Position numbers and translations under genes: made by a program | The notes under the pieces: model-generated | What the model was told of the DNA's origin: nothing | What the model saw: only the letters and a program-made list of their open reading frames with translations | Databases searched by the model: none | Assembly (NCBI RefSeq): GCF_002161765.1 | Contig: NZ_NFIN01000004.1 | Coordinates: forward strand, 62,001 to 126,000 | Length of the DNA: 64,000 nt | From: Bacteroides sp. An322 | GTDB lineage: Bacteria > Bacteroidota > Bacteroidia > Bacteroidales > Bacteroidaceae | Direction of reading: 5' to 3' | Part shown: positions 30,098-38,225 of the stretch, piece after piece | Numbering within the stretch: position 1 is the first letter of the stretch | Layout of the letters: the number at the start of each line of letters is the position of its first letter

Positions 30098-31249
30098 ATG
30101 AAAAAAATAACGAATATATTATGCATAGCAGGAATGGGGATGATGCTCTTCTCTGCCTGCGAAACGGATAGAGACGATAATCCGACCTATCACGACGCGT
30201 CAACATTCACGCTGAACGAACCCGAAAACCGGGTGTACGACTTGGGAGCCAACGATACCATACGGCTCACTTTGACCCAGCCCGACTACGGATATACAGC
30301 CGCTACCACCTACACGGTACAGGTCAGCCTTGCATCAGACTTTGCCGAGGATAGTTACGCCACCCTCAACACTACCTATAGCTCGACTTCCATCGCACTC
30401 CGTCCCGACGAAGTGAACGAAGCGTTGGTAGCCCAATATCAGGAGCAACATCCCGGCGAAGAGACCATAGGCAAGACCATCTCCGCCTACATACGCCTCA
30501 CGGCACAAATCACCAACAGCACGTTAGGGGCTTCCACTTCAAACGTAGTCGCTCTGGACCAAGTGAAATTAGGCGAAGTCATACAGACCCTTGAGCCTCC
30601 TACCGAAATGTACCTCATCGGCTCGACCATTGGTGCCGGAGGATGGAGCACATGGTTGCCTATGACCATAGTCAACGGCATGCCGGGCGAGTTCTGGTCA
30701 ATGGTATGGTTCGATGCCGGAGCGGTATTCAAGTTCGGCACCATGGTGAACGAATACATCGGATATACCGATAGCCGCCTGACCATAGACGATAAAGCTA
30801 AAGCCGGCGTATCCGAAGCGCCAAGCGACGGAAACATCATGGTAAGCAAAGCCGGATGGTACATCCTCTACGTCAAAGCCGAAGTGAAAGGCAGCGATTA
30901 TGCGTTCACCATGACCTTCTACGAACCGAATGTCTACGTATTCGGAGCTACGGCAAGCGGCTCATGGGCTTATACAGACGATTGGAAATTCACCGTGCCC
31001 GACACCAAAGAAGGCAACTTCGAATCGCCCGTCCTTGGAGCTACCGGAGAAATCCGCATGTGCATCCAAGCCAATACCGACTGGTGGCGTCTGGAATTCA
31101 CATTGAAAGACGGAGAAACCATCTTCTACCGTGAAAACGCAAACGTAGGCAACGGATGGGGAGACATCGGTCCCGAATACGTAGTAAGCGGAGAAGCCGG
31201 ACAAAAGATATACCTGAACTTCGCCAACGGAACCGGAGAAGTGAAATAA
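30098..31249 (+). CDS. susE: SusE-like starch-binding lipoprotein
   Basis: Start at ATG 30098 (AAGGATAACC upstream), giving signal MKKITNILCIAGMGMMLFSA and lipid Cys in SACETDRDDN; the acidic residues after the cysteine fit a surface-export signal. The mature 380-residue protein has an N-terminal Ig-like SusE domain (about 35-160) and two tandem starch-binding modules (about 175-270, MYLIGSTIGAGGWSTWLPM; and about 280-383, VYVFGATASGSWAY). The domain count and length match SusE rather than the longer, three-module SusF. It is the last gene of the locus; a strong terminator follows. Confidence 0.87.
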   Translation: MKKITNILCIAGMGMMLFSACETDRDDNPTYHDASTFTLNEPENRVYDLGANDTIRLTLTQPDYGYTAATTYTVQVSLASDFAEDSYATLNTTYSSTSIALRPDEVNEALVAQYQEQHPGEETIGKTISAYIRLTAQITNSTLGASTSNVVALDQVKLGEVIQTLEPPTEMYLIGSTIGAGGWSTWLPMTIVNGMPGEFWSMVWFDAGAVFKFGTMVNEYIGYTDSRLTIDDKAKAGVSEAPSDGNIMVSKAGWYILYVKAEVKGSDYAFTMTFYEPNVYVFGATASGSWAYTDDWKFTVPDTKEGNFESPVLGATGEIRMCIQANTDWWRLEFTLKDGETIFYRENANVGNGWGDIGPEYVVSGEAGQKIYLNFANGTGEVK

Positions 31250-31293
31250 TACATACTACTCATAGGTAATAGTTAAACCAATCTCTCAAGACA

Positions 31294-31337
31294 AAGCCCC
31301 CGGCTGCACATTTGCGGTCCGGGGGCTTGTTTTTTTA
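31294..31337 (+). terminator. Rho-independent terminator of the sus operon
   Basis: AAGCCCCCGG at 31294-31303 pairs perfectly with CCGGGGGCTT at 31319-31328 and is followed by G and seven T. It is the strongest terminator in the window and marks the end of the sus transcript 45 bp after susE. Confidence 0.92.
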
Positions 31338-31372
31338 AGATTTCAGGAATTCCTCTTCAAAGCAACGGTATT

Positions 31373-31603
31373 TCATGGTTCAGGCTCATTCAATAAATCA
31401 TCTACGCTTTTATACTCATAAACATCGCCATTACGAACATCATCCAAAAACTGTTCGCATACCGACCGTTTCCTGATATGCCATCCCATACGGTCTATTA
31501 ATGTTTTGAGAAAGCCTAAATCTGCTTTGGGCAACTGCACAAGCACCGTTTCCATCAAATTATCCGGTTCAAAAGCTGGAGTATGTACCATTTTCTCTTT
31601 CAT
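31373..31603 (-). CDS. Small antitoxin-like protein
   Basis: A 76-residue acidic protein. The ATG at 31603 and an internal Met5 are both possible starts. The sequence LVQLPKADLGFLKTLIDRMGWHIRK followed by a glutamate/aspartate-rich tail (DDVRNGDVYEYKSVDDLL) resembles small orphan antitoxin-like proteins common in Bacteroides genomes, but no toxin gene adjoins it. It is flanked by the sus terminator on one side and a half palindromic repeat on the other. The function is unknown. Confidence 0.6.
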   Translation of the reverse strand: MKEKMVHTPAFEPDNLMETVLVQLPKADLGFLKTLIDRMGWHIRKRSVCEQFLDDVRNGDVYEYKSVDDLLNEPEP

Positions 31604-31670
31604 ATCATTACTAATTTTATCTCAACTAATGTTTCCCTCTGTACACTCAGCTATCTCTAAAAAATAAAAA

Positions 31671-31695
31671 CTTTGCGCTTTTGCGTCTCTGCGTT
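31671..31695. repeat. Half copy of the ACGCAGAG-type repeat
   Basis: CTTTGCGCTTTTGCGTCTCT followed by GCGTT equals the right arm of the elements at 16931 and 32706; no matching left arm is seen within 150 bp. The bases before it (ATCTCTAAAAAATA) match the inner arm of the 9004-9131 copy. It lies just downstream of the glucosaminidase gene. Confidence 0.75.
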
Positions 31696-31707
31696 TGAAT
31701 TAAGACA

Positions 31708-32598
31708 TCACCGCAACCAAATAATATCCCCCACCTGAATCTCCGCCGTTTCCGGATCCAGCTTGTTCAGCTTATACAGGTTCTTTATCTTGATGCCGAA
31801 CATCTGCGAAATGCTGTACATCGAGTCACCCTCCTTCACGATATACGAAATATGGTCCTTGGTCGCCTTCTTGCGCTTCTCTTCTAAATATACGATTTCG
31901 CCTCCCCGGAACTCGTAATCCTTCGGCAACTCGTTATACTTGCGCACATTCTTCTTCTTGATGTCAAACTCCTTGCCGATGCTCTTAAACGTATCTCCCC
32001 GGCGGGCGATAATATAAAGAAGCTCGTTCGCCAAATAAGGCTGGTGCGGATTGGGGAACTCTTCCGCCCACTTCAAACCGCCTTTCTTATCGTATTTATC
32101 CAAGTCATACGTCTCGATAATGTTGATGAGCCGGTTGGCATACTTAGGGTCGGTGGCATATCCCGCCTTTTTCAATCCCTTCGCCCAGCCCTTGTAATCG
32201 GTTATCTTCAGGCGAAACAAGAAAGCGTAACGCGCGCCCGAACGCAAGAACTTCGAATGGTCACGATACGAATCCTTCGCATGCTTATAAGCACGGAAAC
32301 ATTCGTTGGGCGCATCGTCGGTATGGCGCACCGAACGTCCGTCCCACGAACCGCCGCACTTAATGCCGAAGTGATTGTTCGACTTCCGAGCCAGTTCGCT
32401 CCTGCCCGCTCCCGACTCCAACAATCCCTGCGCCAGCGTAATGCTTGCTGGAATGCGGTAATGCTTCATTTCGTCCACCGCAATGCTCCGGTATTTCTTG
32501 ATATAGTCTTCGTATGCCTTGTTCCGTTGCTGAGCCATGCCCGTACTTACTCCGCAGAGCAAGACCGCCACCATCAGCCAATAAGTAAGTTTCTTCAT
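31708..32598 (-). CDS. Secreted glucosaminidase with two LysM domains
   Basis: A 296-residue peptidoglycan hydrolase. The signal peptide MKKLTYWLMVAVLLCGVSTG ends near GMAQ. The N-acetylglucosaminidase (GH73/FlgJ-like) domain spans about 30-165: IPASITLAQGLLESGAGRSE holds the expected catalytic glutamate, followed by NNHFGIKC and YRDHSKFL. Two C-terminal LysM domains follow (about 193-238, YIIARRGDTFKSIGKEFDI; and about 250-296, YIVKEGDSMYSISQMFGI). It binds and cuts glycan strands in the periplasm. The promoter on the minus strand is clear; the gene is monocistronic. Confidence 0.94.
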   Translation of the reverse strand: MKKLTYWLMVAVLLCGVSTGMAQQRNKAYEDYIKKYRSIAVDEMKHYRIPASITLAQGLLESGAGRSELARKSNNHFGIKCGGSWDGRSVRHTDDAPNECFRAYKHAKDSYRDHSKFLRSGARYAFLFRLKITDYKGWAKGLKKAGYATDPKYANRLINIIETYDLDKYDKKGGLKWAEEFPNPHQPYLANELLYIIARRGDTFKSIGKEFDIKKKNVRKYNELPKDYEFRGGEIVYLEEKRKKATKDHISYIVKEGDSMYSISQMFGIKIKNLYKLNKLDPETAEIQVGDIIWLR

Positions 32599-32624
32599 GA
32601 GCCAATTTCGATTAATTTACCCGA

Positions 32625-32656
32625 CAAAGATAAAACTTCGGGTGAAGAAAAACAAA
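32625..32656 (-). promoter_or_regulatory. Bacteroidetes-type promoter of the glucosaminidase gene
   Basis: On the minus strand TTTG (32653-32656) is separated by 20 bp from TATCTTTG (32625-32632). The start codon is 27 bp downstream of the -7 element. Confidence 0.65.
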
Positions 32657-32705
32657 AGATGATAGGATTTCTCCTTTTTTTTCTATTAATTTGTACATTG
32701 TATCA

Positions 32706-32836
32706 AACGCAGAGACGCAAAGACGCAAGAGATTTAAAAATTAAAAGTTGAAAATTAAAAGTTACCATGCGGCATCCTAATTTTTAAATCTCAATTTTTA
32801 ATTTTAAAGAACTCCGCGCTTTTGCGTCTCTGCGTT
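32706..32836. repeat. Iterated-arm palindromic repeat (ACGCAGAG type), copy 4
   Basis: Left arm AACGCAGAGACGCAAAGACG, right arm CGCGCTTTTGCGTCTCTGCG. The loop holds another inverted pair (TTTAAAAATTAAAAGTTGAA and its near complement AATTTTTAAATCTC). The right arm ends 15 bp before the cytidine deaminase ATG. Confidence 0.88.
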
Positions 32837-32851
32837 CAAAAAAACACAACC

Positions 32852-33331
32852 ATGAAAGAACTAAAAATCGAAATCCACATTCGCTCTTACGCTTACGAAG
32901 AACTGAGCGAAGAAGAACGCCGACTGGTCGATGCTGCCAAAGAAGCCACCGCGCGAAGCTATGCCCCCTACTCCCGTTTCCATGTAGGAGCAGCCGCCCT
33001 GCTTGCCAACGGCATCATCGTTTCAGGCTCCAATCAAGAGAACGCCGCATACCCTTCGGGCACTTGCGCCGAACGCACCACCCTATTCTATGCCAATTCG
33101 CAATATCCCGACCAGCCCGTAAAAGCGTTGGCAATAGCCGCCCGCAACGCTTCCGGATTTCTCGACAGCCCGATTCCCCCCTGCGGCGCATGCCGCCAAG
33201 TGTTGTTGGAGACCGAGCAACGCTATGGGCATCCCATGCGCATCCTCCTCTACAGCAATCAGGAAATCTATTGCCTAAGCGGAGTCAGAAATCTCCTCCC
33301 CCTCTCCTTCGGAGGTGGGTTCCTGAAGTAA
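32852..33331 (+). CDS. cdd: Cytidine deaminase
   Basis: Start at ATG 32852; the frame extends 30 bp upstream into the repeat. The 159-residue cytoplasmic enzyme deaminates cytidine and deoxycytidine to uridine forms. The active site is complete: the zinc-binding CAE (SGTCAERTT), with the proton-shuttle Glu, and the P-C-x2-C pair (IPPCGACRQ). SYAPYSRFHVGAA and SGSNQENAAYPSG are typical substrate-binding segments. It is monocistronic; a convergent NhaC gene follows beyond a palindromic repeat. Confidence 0.95.
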   Translation: MKELKIEIHIRSYAYEELSEEERRLVDAAKEATARSYAPYSRFHVGAAALLANGIIVSGSNQENAAYPSGTCAERTTLFYANSQYPDQPVKALAIAARNASGFLDSPIPPCGACRQVLLETEQRYGHPMRILLYSNQEIYCLSGVRNLLPLSFGGGFLK

Positions 33332-33380
33332 TATGTCTACATTCAGCAAGTCATCTCTATGCTTGCTCCTATTCAACTGA

Positions 33381-33478
33381 GTCCTCCCATAATCCTAATA
33401 GGCAAGGACTGCAGTCCCGATACTATAAGGACTGCAATCCTGACCTGATAAAACAGCAGTCCTAATTCATCAGGACTG
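33381..33478. repeat. Palindromic intergenic repeat, AGGACTGCAGTCCT family, copy 2
   Basis: A 98-bp element aligning over its whole length with 5518-5615: GTCCTCC, ATAATCCTA, AGGACTGCAGTCC, AAACAGCAGTCC and terminal GGACTG are shared in order. It also lies between convergent genes (cdd and nhaC). Confidence 0.85.
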
Positions 33479-33505
33479 TCAACACAATAAAATGGTATTG
33501 GAACA

Positions 33506-35008
33506 TTAACTTTCTTCTTCGGTCAAAACATGCTTTCTCCGGAATATCTTATACCCTATTGCGGCAATGAGAACCGACATGAAGGGGGACAGGATGTTGA
33601 AGAAACAATAAGGGAGGTATTCTAATGTGGGGACCTTGAGGACCGTCGCTTGCGTCATGCCGCACGAGTTCCACGGGATAAGCACCGAAGTGACCGTAGC
33701 CGAATCTTCTACCGCACGGCTCAACAGACGGTTTTCGTATCCTTTCCGCTCGTAGAGCTTCCGGTAGAGGCTGCTGGTGAGGAGAATGGAAATATACTGG
33801 TCGCCCGTCACCACGTTGCACATAAATCCCGTCCCTACCGTAGCTCCTACTAACGTAACCGCCCGGTGAGCCAACCGCGCGAACAGTTGGGTCAGGCTCC
33901 GCAACATGCCGCTTCCTGCCAATACGCCTCCGAACGTCACCGAACAGATAATCAGGAACACCGTATTGAGCATCCCCGTCATGCCTCGCGTGGAAATCAA
34001 GGAATCTATCGCCGCATTGCCGGTCTGAATGGCGGTAGAGCCGTAGAACGTCACGGTTATCCCCTTGCAGGCATCCCAAAACGAAAGTCCGGCGTATTCC
34101 GAGGCAGGCAAGCCGGGATTCGCCACCGCCCATACCGCCTGGGGCTGGAAGATAAGGGCAACGATAGCCGCCATTACAACCGCACAGAAAAGCGTAAGCA
34201 CGGCAGGCACTTTCTTGACTATCAACACGCCCGTAAGCACCGGAACAACCAACGACCAAGGGGTGATATGAAAAGTGCCTTTCAATGCCGCGGCAAATCC
34301 ATCGGTTTGCGACGCTTCTACCGACGGATGCATCAGGCTCGCCACAAGGAAAACAATCAGGGCAATGGTGAGCGAAGGCACCGTAGTAATCATCATATAC
34401 CGGATGTGGGTGAAAAGCGGGGTGCCCGAAGAGGAAGAAGCCAACACCGTGGTATCGGACAAGGGGGAAACCTTATCGCCGAAATAAGCGCCCGACACGA
34501 TTGCGCCAGCCGTCCAACCGGGGTCGAAACCTTGGGCAATGCCTATCCCTATCAAGGCAACGCCGATGGTCGCGATGGTCGTCCACGAGCTTCCGGTCAT
34601 CAACGACACCAAGGCGCATATCACGCAAGCCGCCGCAAGGAATACCGCCGGATAGATGATTTCCAGCCCGTAACAAATCAAGGCGGGCACAATGCCGCCC
34701 ACCATCCACGTGCCGGCTATCGCGCCGATAAGAAACAGGATAAGGATAGCCGAACCTACGGCACGGATGTTGTCTAAGATGCAAGTCTCCAGCCTGTTCC
34801 ACGAGGCTTTGTAGACAAACATGGAGATTGCCACCGTGACCGCCGATGCCAGCAACAAACACACTTGGCTTCCGCCCAAAAGCGCGTCTGCCCCGAATAT
34901 CTTGATTATAACCACTAACGAAAGGGTCAGCACCCCAAAAGGTATCAACGACACTTGCCACGAAGGCAGTTTCCGCAAGGTAGATTGCACTCGCTCGTCT
35001 TTATTCAT
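33506..35008 (-). CDS. nhaC: NhaC-family Na+/H+ antiporter
   Basis: A 500-residue inner-membrane protein with about 11-12 helices. NhaC-type signatures are SLMTGSSWTTIATIGVALIG and AYFGDKVSPLSDTTVLASS, with conserved charged residues in membrane segments, and late VGTGFMCNVVTGDQYISILL and EDSATVTSVLIPWNSCGMTQ. It exchanges sodium (in some members also malate/lactate) for protons; which one cannot be read here. It starts MNKDERVQSTLRKLPSW. It is convergent with cdd and shares the strand with the Nfn-like gene, from which a nested repeat separates it. Confidence 0.92.
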   Translation of the reverse strand: MNKDERVQSTLRKLPSWQVSLIPFGVLTLSLVVIIKIFGADALLGGSQVCLLLASAVTVAISMFVYKASWNRLETCILDNIRAVGSAILILFLIGAIAGTWMVGGIVPALICYGLEIIYPAVFLAAACVICALVSLMTGSSWTTIATIGVALIGIGIAQGFDPGWTAGAIVSGAYFGDKVSPLSDTTVLASSSSGTPLFTHIRYMMITTVPSLTIALIVFLVASLMHPSVEASQTDGFAAALKGTFHITPWSLVVPVLTGVLIVKKVPAVLTLFCAVVMAAIVALIFQPQAVWAVANPGLPASEYAGLSFWDACKGITVTFYGSTAIQTGNAAIDSLISTRGMTGMLNTVFLIICSVTFGGVLAGSGMLRSLTQLFARLAHRAVTLVGATVGTGFMCNVVTGDQYISILLTSSLYRKLYERKGYENRLLSRAVEDSATVTSVLIPWNSCGMTQATVLKVPTLEYLPYCFFNILSPFMSVLIAAIGYKIFRRKHVLTEEES

Positions 35009-35040
35009 CAGTCTTTATTTTTGTATACAAAAAATAATCG

Positions 35041-35190
35041 AACACAGAGACACAAAGGCACAGAGTTTAATTTATATCCAAATTAGTTGTAGGGGCGTAT
35101 CGCATACGCCCGAATGCAACCACTTATCTATGCGAATGTTTTCAGGGCGTATGCGATACGCCCCTACATTGTTTTTTGCGTCTCTGCGTT
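35041..35190. repeat. Iterated-arm repeat with a GGGGCGTAT element in its loop
   Basis: The outer left arm is AACACAGAGACACAAAGGCA then CAGAG and the outer right arm is TTTTTTGCGTCTCTGCGTTC. The loop holds the complete element 35089-35167. It occupies the gap between nhaC and the Nfn-like gene, ending 15 bp from the latter's stop codon. Confidence 0.88.
35089..35167. repeat. GGGGCGTAT double-hairpin element, copy 4 (nested)
   Basis: A 79-bp copy: GTAGGGGCGTAT, stem 1 GGGCGTAT-CGC-ATACGCCC, centre GAATGCAACC through GAATGTTTTCA, stem 2 GGGCGTAT-GCG-ATACGCCC, end CCCCTAC. Stem 1 has loop CGC instead of the CGT in copies 1 and 3. Confidence 0.9.
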
Positions 35191-35204
35191 CAATTATCCA
35201 ATCA

Positions 35205-37499
35205 TTATCCGCGCAATTGCTTGTCCATAGCCGCAGCGGCACGGCGTCCGTCTCCCATGGCGAGAATAACCGTAGCGCCTCCGCGCACGATGTCGCCTCC
35301 GGCATAGATAGTGGCGATAGACGACTGCATGTTTTCATTTACAGCAATCGTGCCTTTACGTCCCAATTCCAAGCCCGGAATCGAGTTGGGCACAATCGGA
35401 TTAGGCGATACGCCTACGCTGACAATCGCCATATCGATATCCAGCGTAACGGTCGCGCCGGGGATAGGCACGGGGCTGCGGCGTCCCGAAGCGTCAGGCT
35501 CGCCCAACTCCATTTTCTGAAGCACCACCTGCTTTACGCGGCCTTGCTCGTCGGCAATGTATTCTATCGGATTGTGAAGAGTCATAAATTCCACACCTTC
35601 CTCCTTGGCATGTTTCACTTCCTCGATACGGGCAGGCATCTCGGCTTCCGAACGGCGGTAGACGATAATGGCACGTTCGGCTCCCAAGCGGCGTGCGGTG
35701 CGCACGGAATCCATTGCCGTATTTCCGCCTCCTACCACTACGACACGCTTGCCGAACGTCACCGGCGTATCCGAATCCTCGCTTGCCGCATCCATCAGGT
35801 TGACACGGGTGAGGTATTCGTTCGAAGACATGATGTTGATAGAGTTCTCTCCGGGAATGTTCATGAAGTTGGGAAGTCCCGCTCCCGAAGCCACGAAGAT
35901 ACCTTTGTATCCCTCTGCCTGCAGGTCTTCCACCGAAATGGTCTTGCCCACGATGCAGTCTTTCACAAACGTTACGCCCATCTTCGCCAAGTTGTCAATC
36001 TCGACATCCACAATCTTGTTGGGCAAACGGAATTCGGGAATACCGTATTTCAATACGCCACCGATTTCGTGCAATGCTTCGAATACCGTCACATCATAAC
36101 CCAATTTAGCCATATCGCCCGCAAACGACAATCCGGCAGGACCCGAACCTACTACCGCTACCTTGATGCCGTTCTTTTCGGCTATCTCCGGCACGGAAAT
36201 GTTTCCGCTATCCCGTTCGTAATCTGCCGCGAAACGTTCCAGATAACCGATAGCCACGGCTTCGTGACCCATTTTCAGGTGAATGCACTTCGATTCGCAT
36301 TGCTTCTCTTGCGGACACACACGCCCGCATACAGCCGGAAGCGCGCTGGTCTGCTTCAACACCCGTGCCGCTTCGAGGAACTCGCCCCGCTCGATGTTCT
36401 TGATGAATCCCGGAATGTTAATGCCTACGGGGCAGCCTTCCATACACGACGGATTGGCGCAATCCAAGCAACGTTTGGCTTCGGTCAATGCCTGCTCTTC
36501 GTTCAGACCGAGGTTTACCTCTTCTTTCCGGCGGTGCGAACGGTATTCGGGGTCTAATTCGTTCATCTTGACACGCGGAATCGCCGTGCGTTCCTTGGGC
36601 TTCATCGACTTGCGCAATGCTTCACGCCACGGCGCGTTACGGTCGTCCAACGCCTTTGTAGCTTCACACTGGTTCGGGTCAACCGGGTCGAGCTTATGAA
36701 TTTCCTGCCGCTCGATATCACGGAATGCGCCCATACGTTTCAGCATCTCGTCGAAATCTACCTGATGTCCGTCGAACTCCGGACCGTCTACACATACGAA
36801 CTTGGTCTTCCCGCCTACGGTGATGCGGCACGCGCCGCACATGCCCGTTCCGTCCACCATGATGGTATTGAGCGACACATCGGTCGGAATCTCGTATTTC
36901 TTAGTGAGCAAGCAGACGAACTTCATCATGATTGCCGGCCCGATAGCGAAACACTTGTCCACCTTCTCGCGCCGGATGACTTCTTCCACGCCTTCGGTCA
37001 CTAATCCTTTCTTTCCATACGAGCCGTCATCGGTCATGATAATCACCTCGTCGGAGCTTTCGCGCATTTCCTTTTCCAAGATAATCAGTTCCTTGGTACG
37101 TCCAGCCAATACGGTAATCACCCGATTGCCCGCAGCCTTCAATGCCTGTACGATAGGCAACATCGGCGCCACGCCTACTCCGCCTCCGGCACAAACCACC
37201 GTACCGAAATTCTCGATATGCGTAGCCTTGCCCAAGGGACCCACTACGTCGGTGATATAATCGCCTTCGTTCAACTCACACAAACGGGTGGACGACAACC
37301 CCACCTCTTGTACCACTAAAGTTATAGTACCTTTCACCGGGTCGGCACCGGCAATAGTCAAGGGCATACGCTCTCCTTTTTCGCCGACACGCACGATAAC
37401 GAAATGTCCTGCCTTGCGGGATTTGGCAATCAAGGGTGCTTCTACCACCAGCTTGAACACCTTCTCCGAAAAATGTTCTTTTGAAATAATTTTATTCAT
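35205..37499 (-). CDS. Fused NfnA/NfnB-like flavoprotein (ferredoxin/NADPH oxidoreductase)
   Basis: A 764-residue fusion. Residues about 1-280 are a PyrK/NfnA-like FAD-NAD reductase: RKAGHFVIVRVGEKGERMPL (FAD), VVCAGGGVGVAPMLPIV (NAD), and a [2Fe-2S] cysteine set in DGTGMCGACRITVGGKTKFV plus CVDGPEFDG. Residues about 300-764 are a GltD/NfnB-like module: 4Fe-4S cysteines (CLDCANPSCMEGCPVG and VCGRVCPQEKQCESKC), FAD site VAVVGSGPAGLSFAGDMAKL, NADP site VVVVGGGNTAMDSVRTARRL and the final IYAGGDIVRGG. Bacteroides genomes carry such fusions, usually annotated as dihydroorotate-dehydrogenase/glutamate-synthase fusions. Transhydrogenation among NADH, ferredoxin and NADPH is the likely job. It is divergent from the ferredoxin oxidoreductase operon. 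Confidence 0.88.
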   Translation of the reverse strand: MNKIISKEHFSEKVFKLVVEAPLIAKSRKAGHFVIVRVGEKGERMPLTIAGADPVKGTITLVVQEVGLSSTRLCELNEGDYITDVVGPLGKATHIENFGTVVCAGGGVGVAPMLPIVQALKAAGNRVITVLAGRTKELIILEKEMRESSDEVIIMTDDGSYGKKGLVTEGVEEVIRREKVDKCFAIGPAIMMKFVCLLTKKYEIPTDVSLNTIMVDGTGMCGACRITVGGKTKFVCVDGPEFDGHQVDFDEMLKRMGAFRDIERQEIHKLDPVDPNQCEATKALDDRNAPWREALRKSMKPKERTAIPRVKMNELDPEYRSHRRKEEVNLGLNEEQALTEAKRCLDCANPSCMEGCPVGINIPGFIKNIERGEFLEAARVLKQTSALPAVCGRVCPQEKQCESKCIHLKMGHEAVAIGYLERFAADYERDSGNISVPEIAEKNGIKVAVVGSGPAGLSFAGDMAKLGYDVTVFEALHEIGGVLKYGIPEFRLPNKIVDVEIDNLAKMGVTFVKDCIVGKTISVEDLQAEGYKGIFVASGAGLPNFMNIPGENSINIMSSNEYLTRVNLMDAASEDSDTPVTFGKRVVVVGGGNTAMDSVRTARRLGAERAIIVYRRSEAEMPARIEEVKHAKEEGVEFMTLHNPIEYIADEQGRVKQVVLQKMELGEPDASGRRSPVPIPGATVTLDIDMAIVSVGVSPNPIVPNSIPGLELGRKGTIAVNENMQSSIATIYAGGDIVRGGATVILAMGDGRRAAAAMDKQLRG

Positions 37500-37532
37500 T
37501 GTCTATGTAAATAAGTTAGTTTTCAGCCGTTG

Positions 37533-37563
37533 CAAAGTTAGGGTTTTCAGGCACATTTGCCAA
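37533..37563 (-). promoter_or_regulatory. Bacteroidetes-type promoter of the Nfn-like gene
   Basis: On the minus strand TTGG (37560-37563) is separated by 19 bp from TAACTTTG (37533-37540), 33 bp upstream of the start codon. Confidence 0.6.
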
Positions 37564-37646
37564 CCAAATACCAAGAAAGTAGCATTTTTTTTACGAAAGA
37601 ATACGAAATATTCGGGTGAAAAGACAATTTGATAGAAAATAAAACC

Positions 37647-37654
37647 TATCTTTG
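37647..37654 (+). promoter_or_regulatory. -7 element of the 2-oxoacid oxidoreductase operon
   Basis: TATCTTTG, 26 bp before the ATG of the TPR gene. A TTTG lies at 37628-37631, closer than usual (15-bp spacer). Confidence 0.55.
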
Positions 37655-37680
37655 CCGTCAATACAAATGATTCTATAACT

Positions 37681-37959
37681 ATGACCGAGAGACTGAAAAC
37701 GATAAAGAAATTGATTGATGAGGGAAAAACCTCTACTGCTATCGACCAATTAAACCTGTTCCTTGCACAAAATTCCCAAGACGCAGACATGGCTTATTAC
37801 CTCTTAGGAAACGCGTTCCGCAAGCAAGGAGACTGGCAAGGCGCACTGAACAATTATCAGGAAGCTATCGACATCAATCCGGACAGTCCGGCGGCAGAAG
37901 CCCGGAACATGGTGATAGACATCCTCAATTTCTATAATAAAGATATGTTTAATCAATAA
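37681..37959 (+). CDS. Small TPR protein
   Basis: A 92-residue soluble protein with about two tetratricopeptide repeats (TSTAIDQLNLFLAQNSQDAD, and the canonical YLLGNAFRKQGDWQGALNNY followed by EAIDINPDSPAA). It is the first gene of the operon with the 2-oxoacid:ferredoxin oxidoreductase subunits (16-bp gap to the ferredoxin gene). A scaffolding or assembly role for the complex is an inference from position only. Confidence 0.85.
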   Translation: MTERLKTIKKLIDEGKTSTAIDQLNLFLAQNSQDADMAYYLLGNAFRKQGDWQGALNNYQEAIDINPDSPAAEARNMVIDILNFYNKDMFNQ

Positions 37960-37975
37960 AAAGATAAGATTTACT

Positions 37976-38203
37976 ATGGCTAAAATGAAAGGTGTAGTTA
38001 TCGTGAATACAGAACGCTGCAAAGGATGCAACCTATGCGTAGTAGCCTGCCCGTTGCACGTTTTGTCACTGACCTCTAAAGTTAATCAAAAAGGATATAA
38101 TTATGTACAGCAGACCGTAGAAGACACCTGCAACGGATGTTCTTCGTGCGCCATCGTATGTCCGGACGCCTGTCTGACCGTGTACAGAGCAAAAGAAGCG
38201 TAA
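37976..38203 (+). CDS. korD: Ferredoxin-like delta subunit of 2-oxoacid:ferredoxin oxidoreductase
   Basis: A 75-residue protein with two [4Fe-4S] motifs: CKGCNLCVVACP (about 15-26) and CNGCSSCAIVCP (about 51-62). It passes electrons from the TPP/FeS core to ferredoxin. It is followed 22 bp later by the alpha subunit, in the fixed order delta-alpha-(64-residue protein)-beta-gamma. Confidence 0.93.
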   Translation: MAKMKGVVIVNTERCKGCNLCVVACPLHVLSLTSKVNQKGYNYVQQTVEDTCNGCSSCAIVCPDACLTVYRAKEA

Positions 38204-38225
38204 GAAACTTAAAAACTCAAGAAAT

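Noticed and set aside
30098-31249. SusF instead of SusE
   Set aside because: Only one Ig-like and two starch-binding modules fit in about 380 residues; SusF is longer with three modules.
34821-36557. A 578-codon plus-strand frame antisense to the nhaC and Nfn-like genes
   Set aside because: It runs across two well-supported genes and a repeat region, has no family motif, and its composition mirrors the antisense of coding DNA.
37500-37680. Riboswitch or tRNA in the gap between the Nfn-like gene and the kor operon
   Set aside because: Only two promoters can be seen; no conserved aptamer pattern or cloverleaf was found there or elsewhere in the window.
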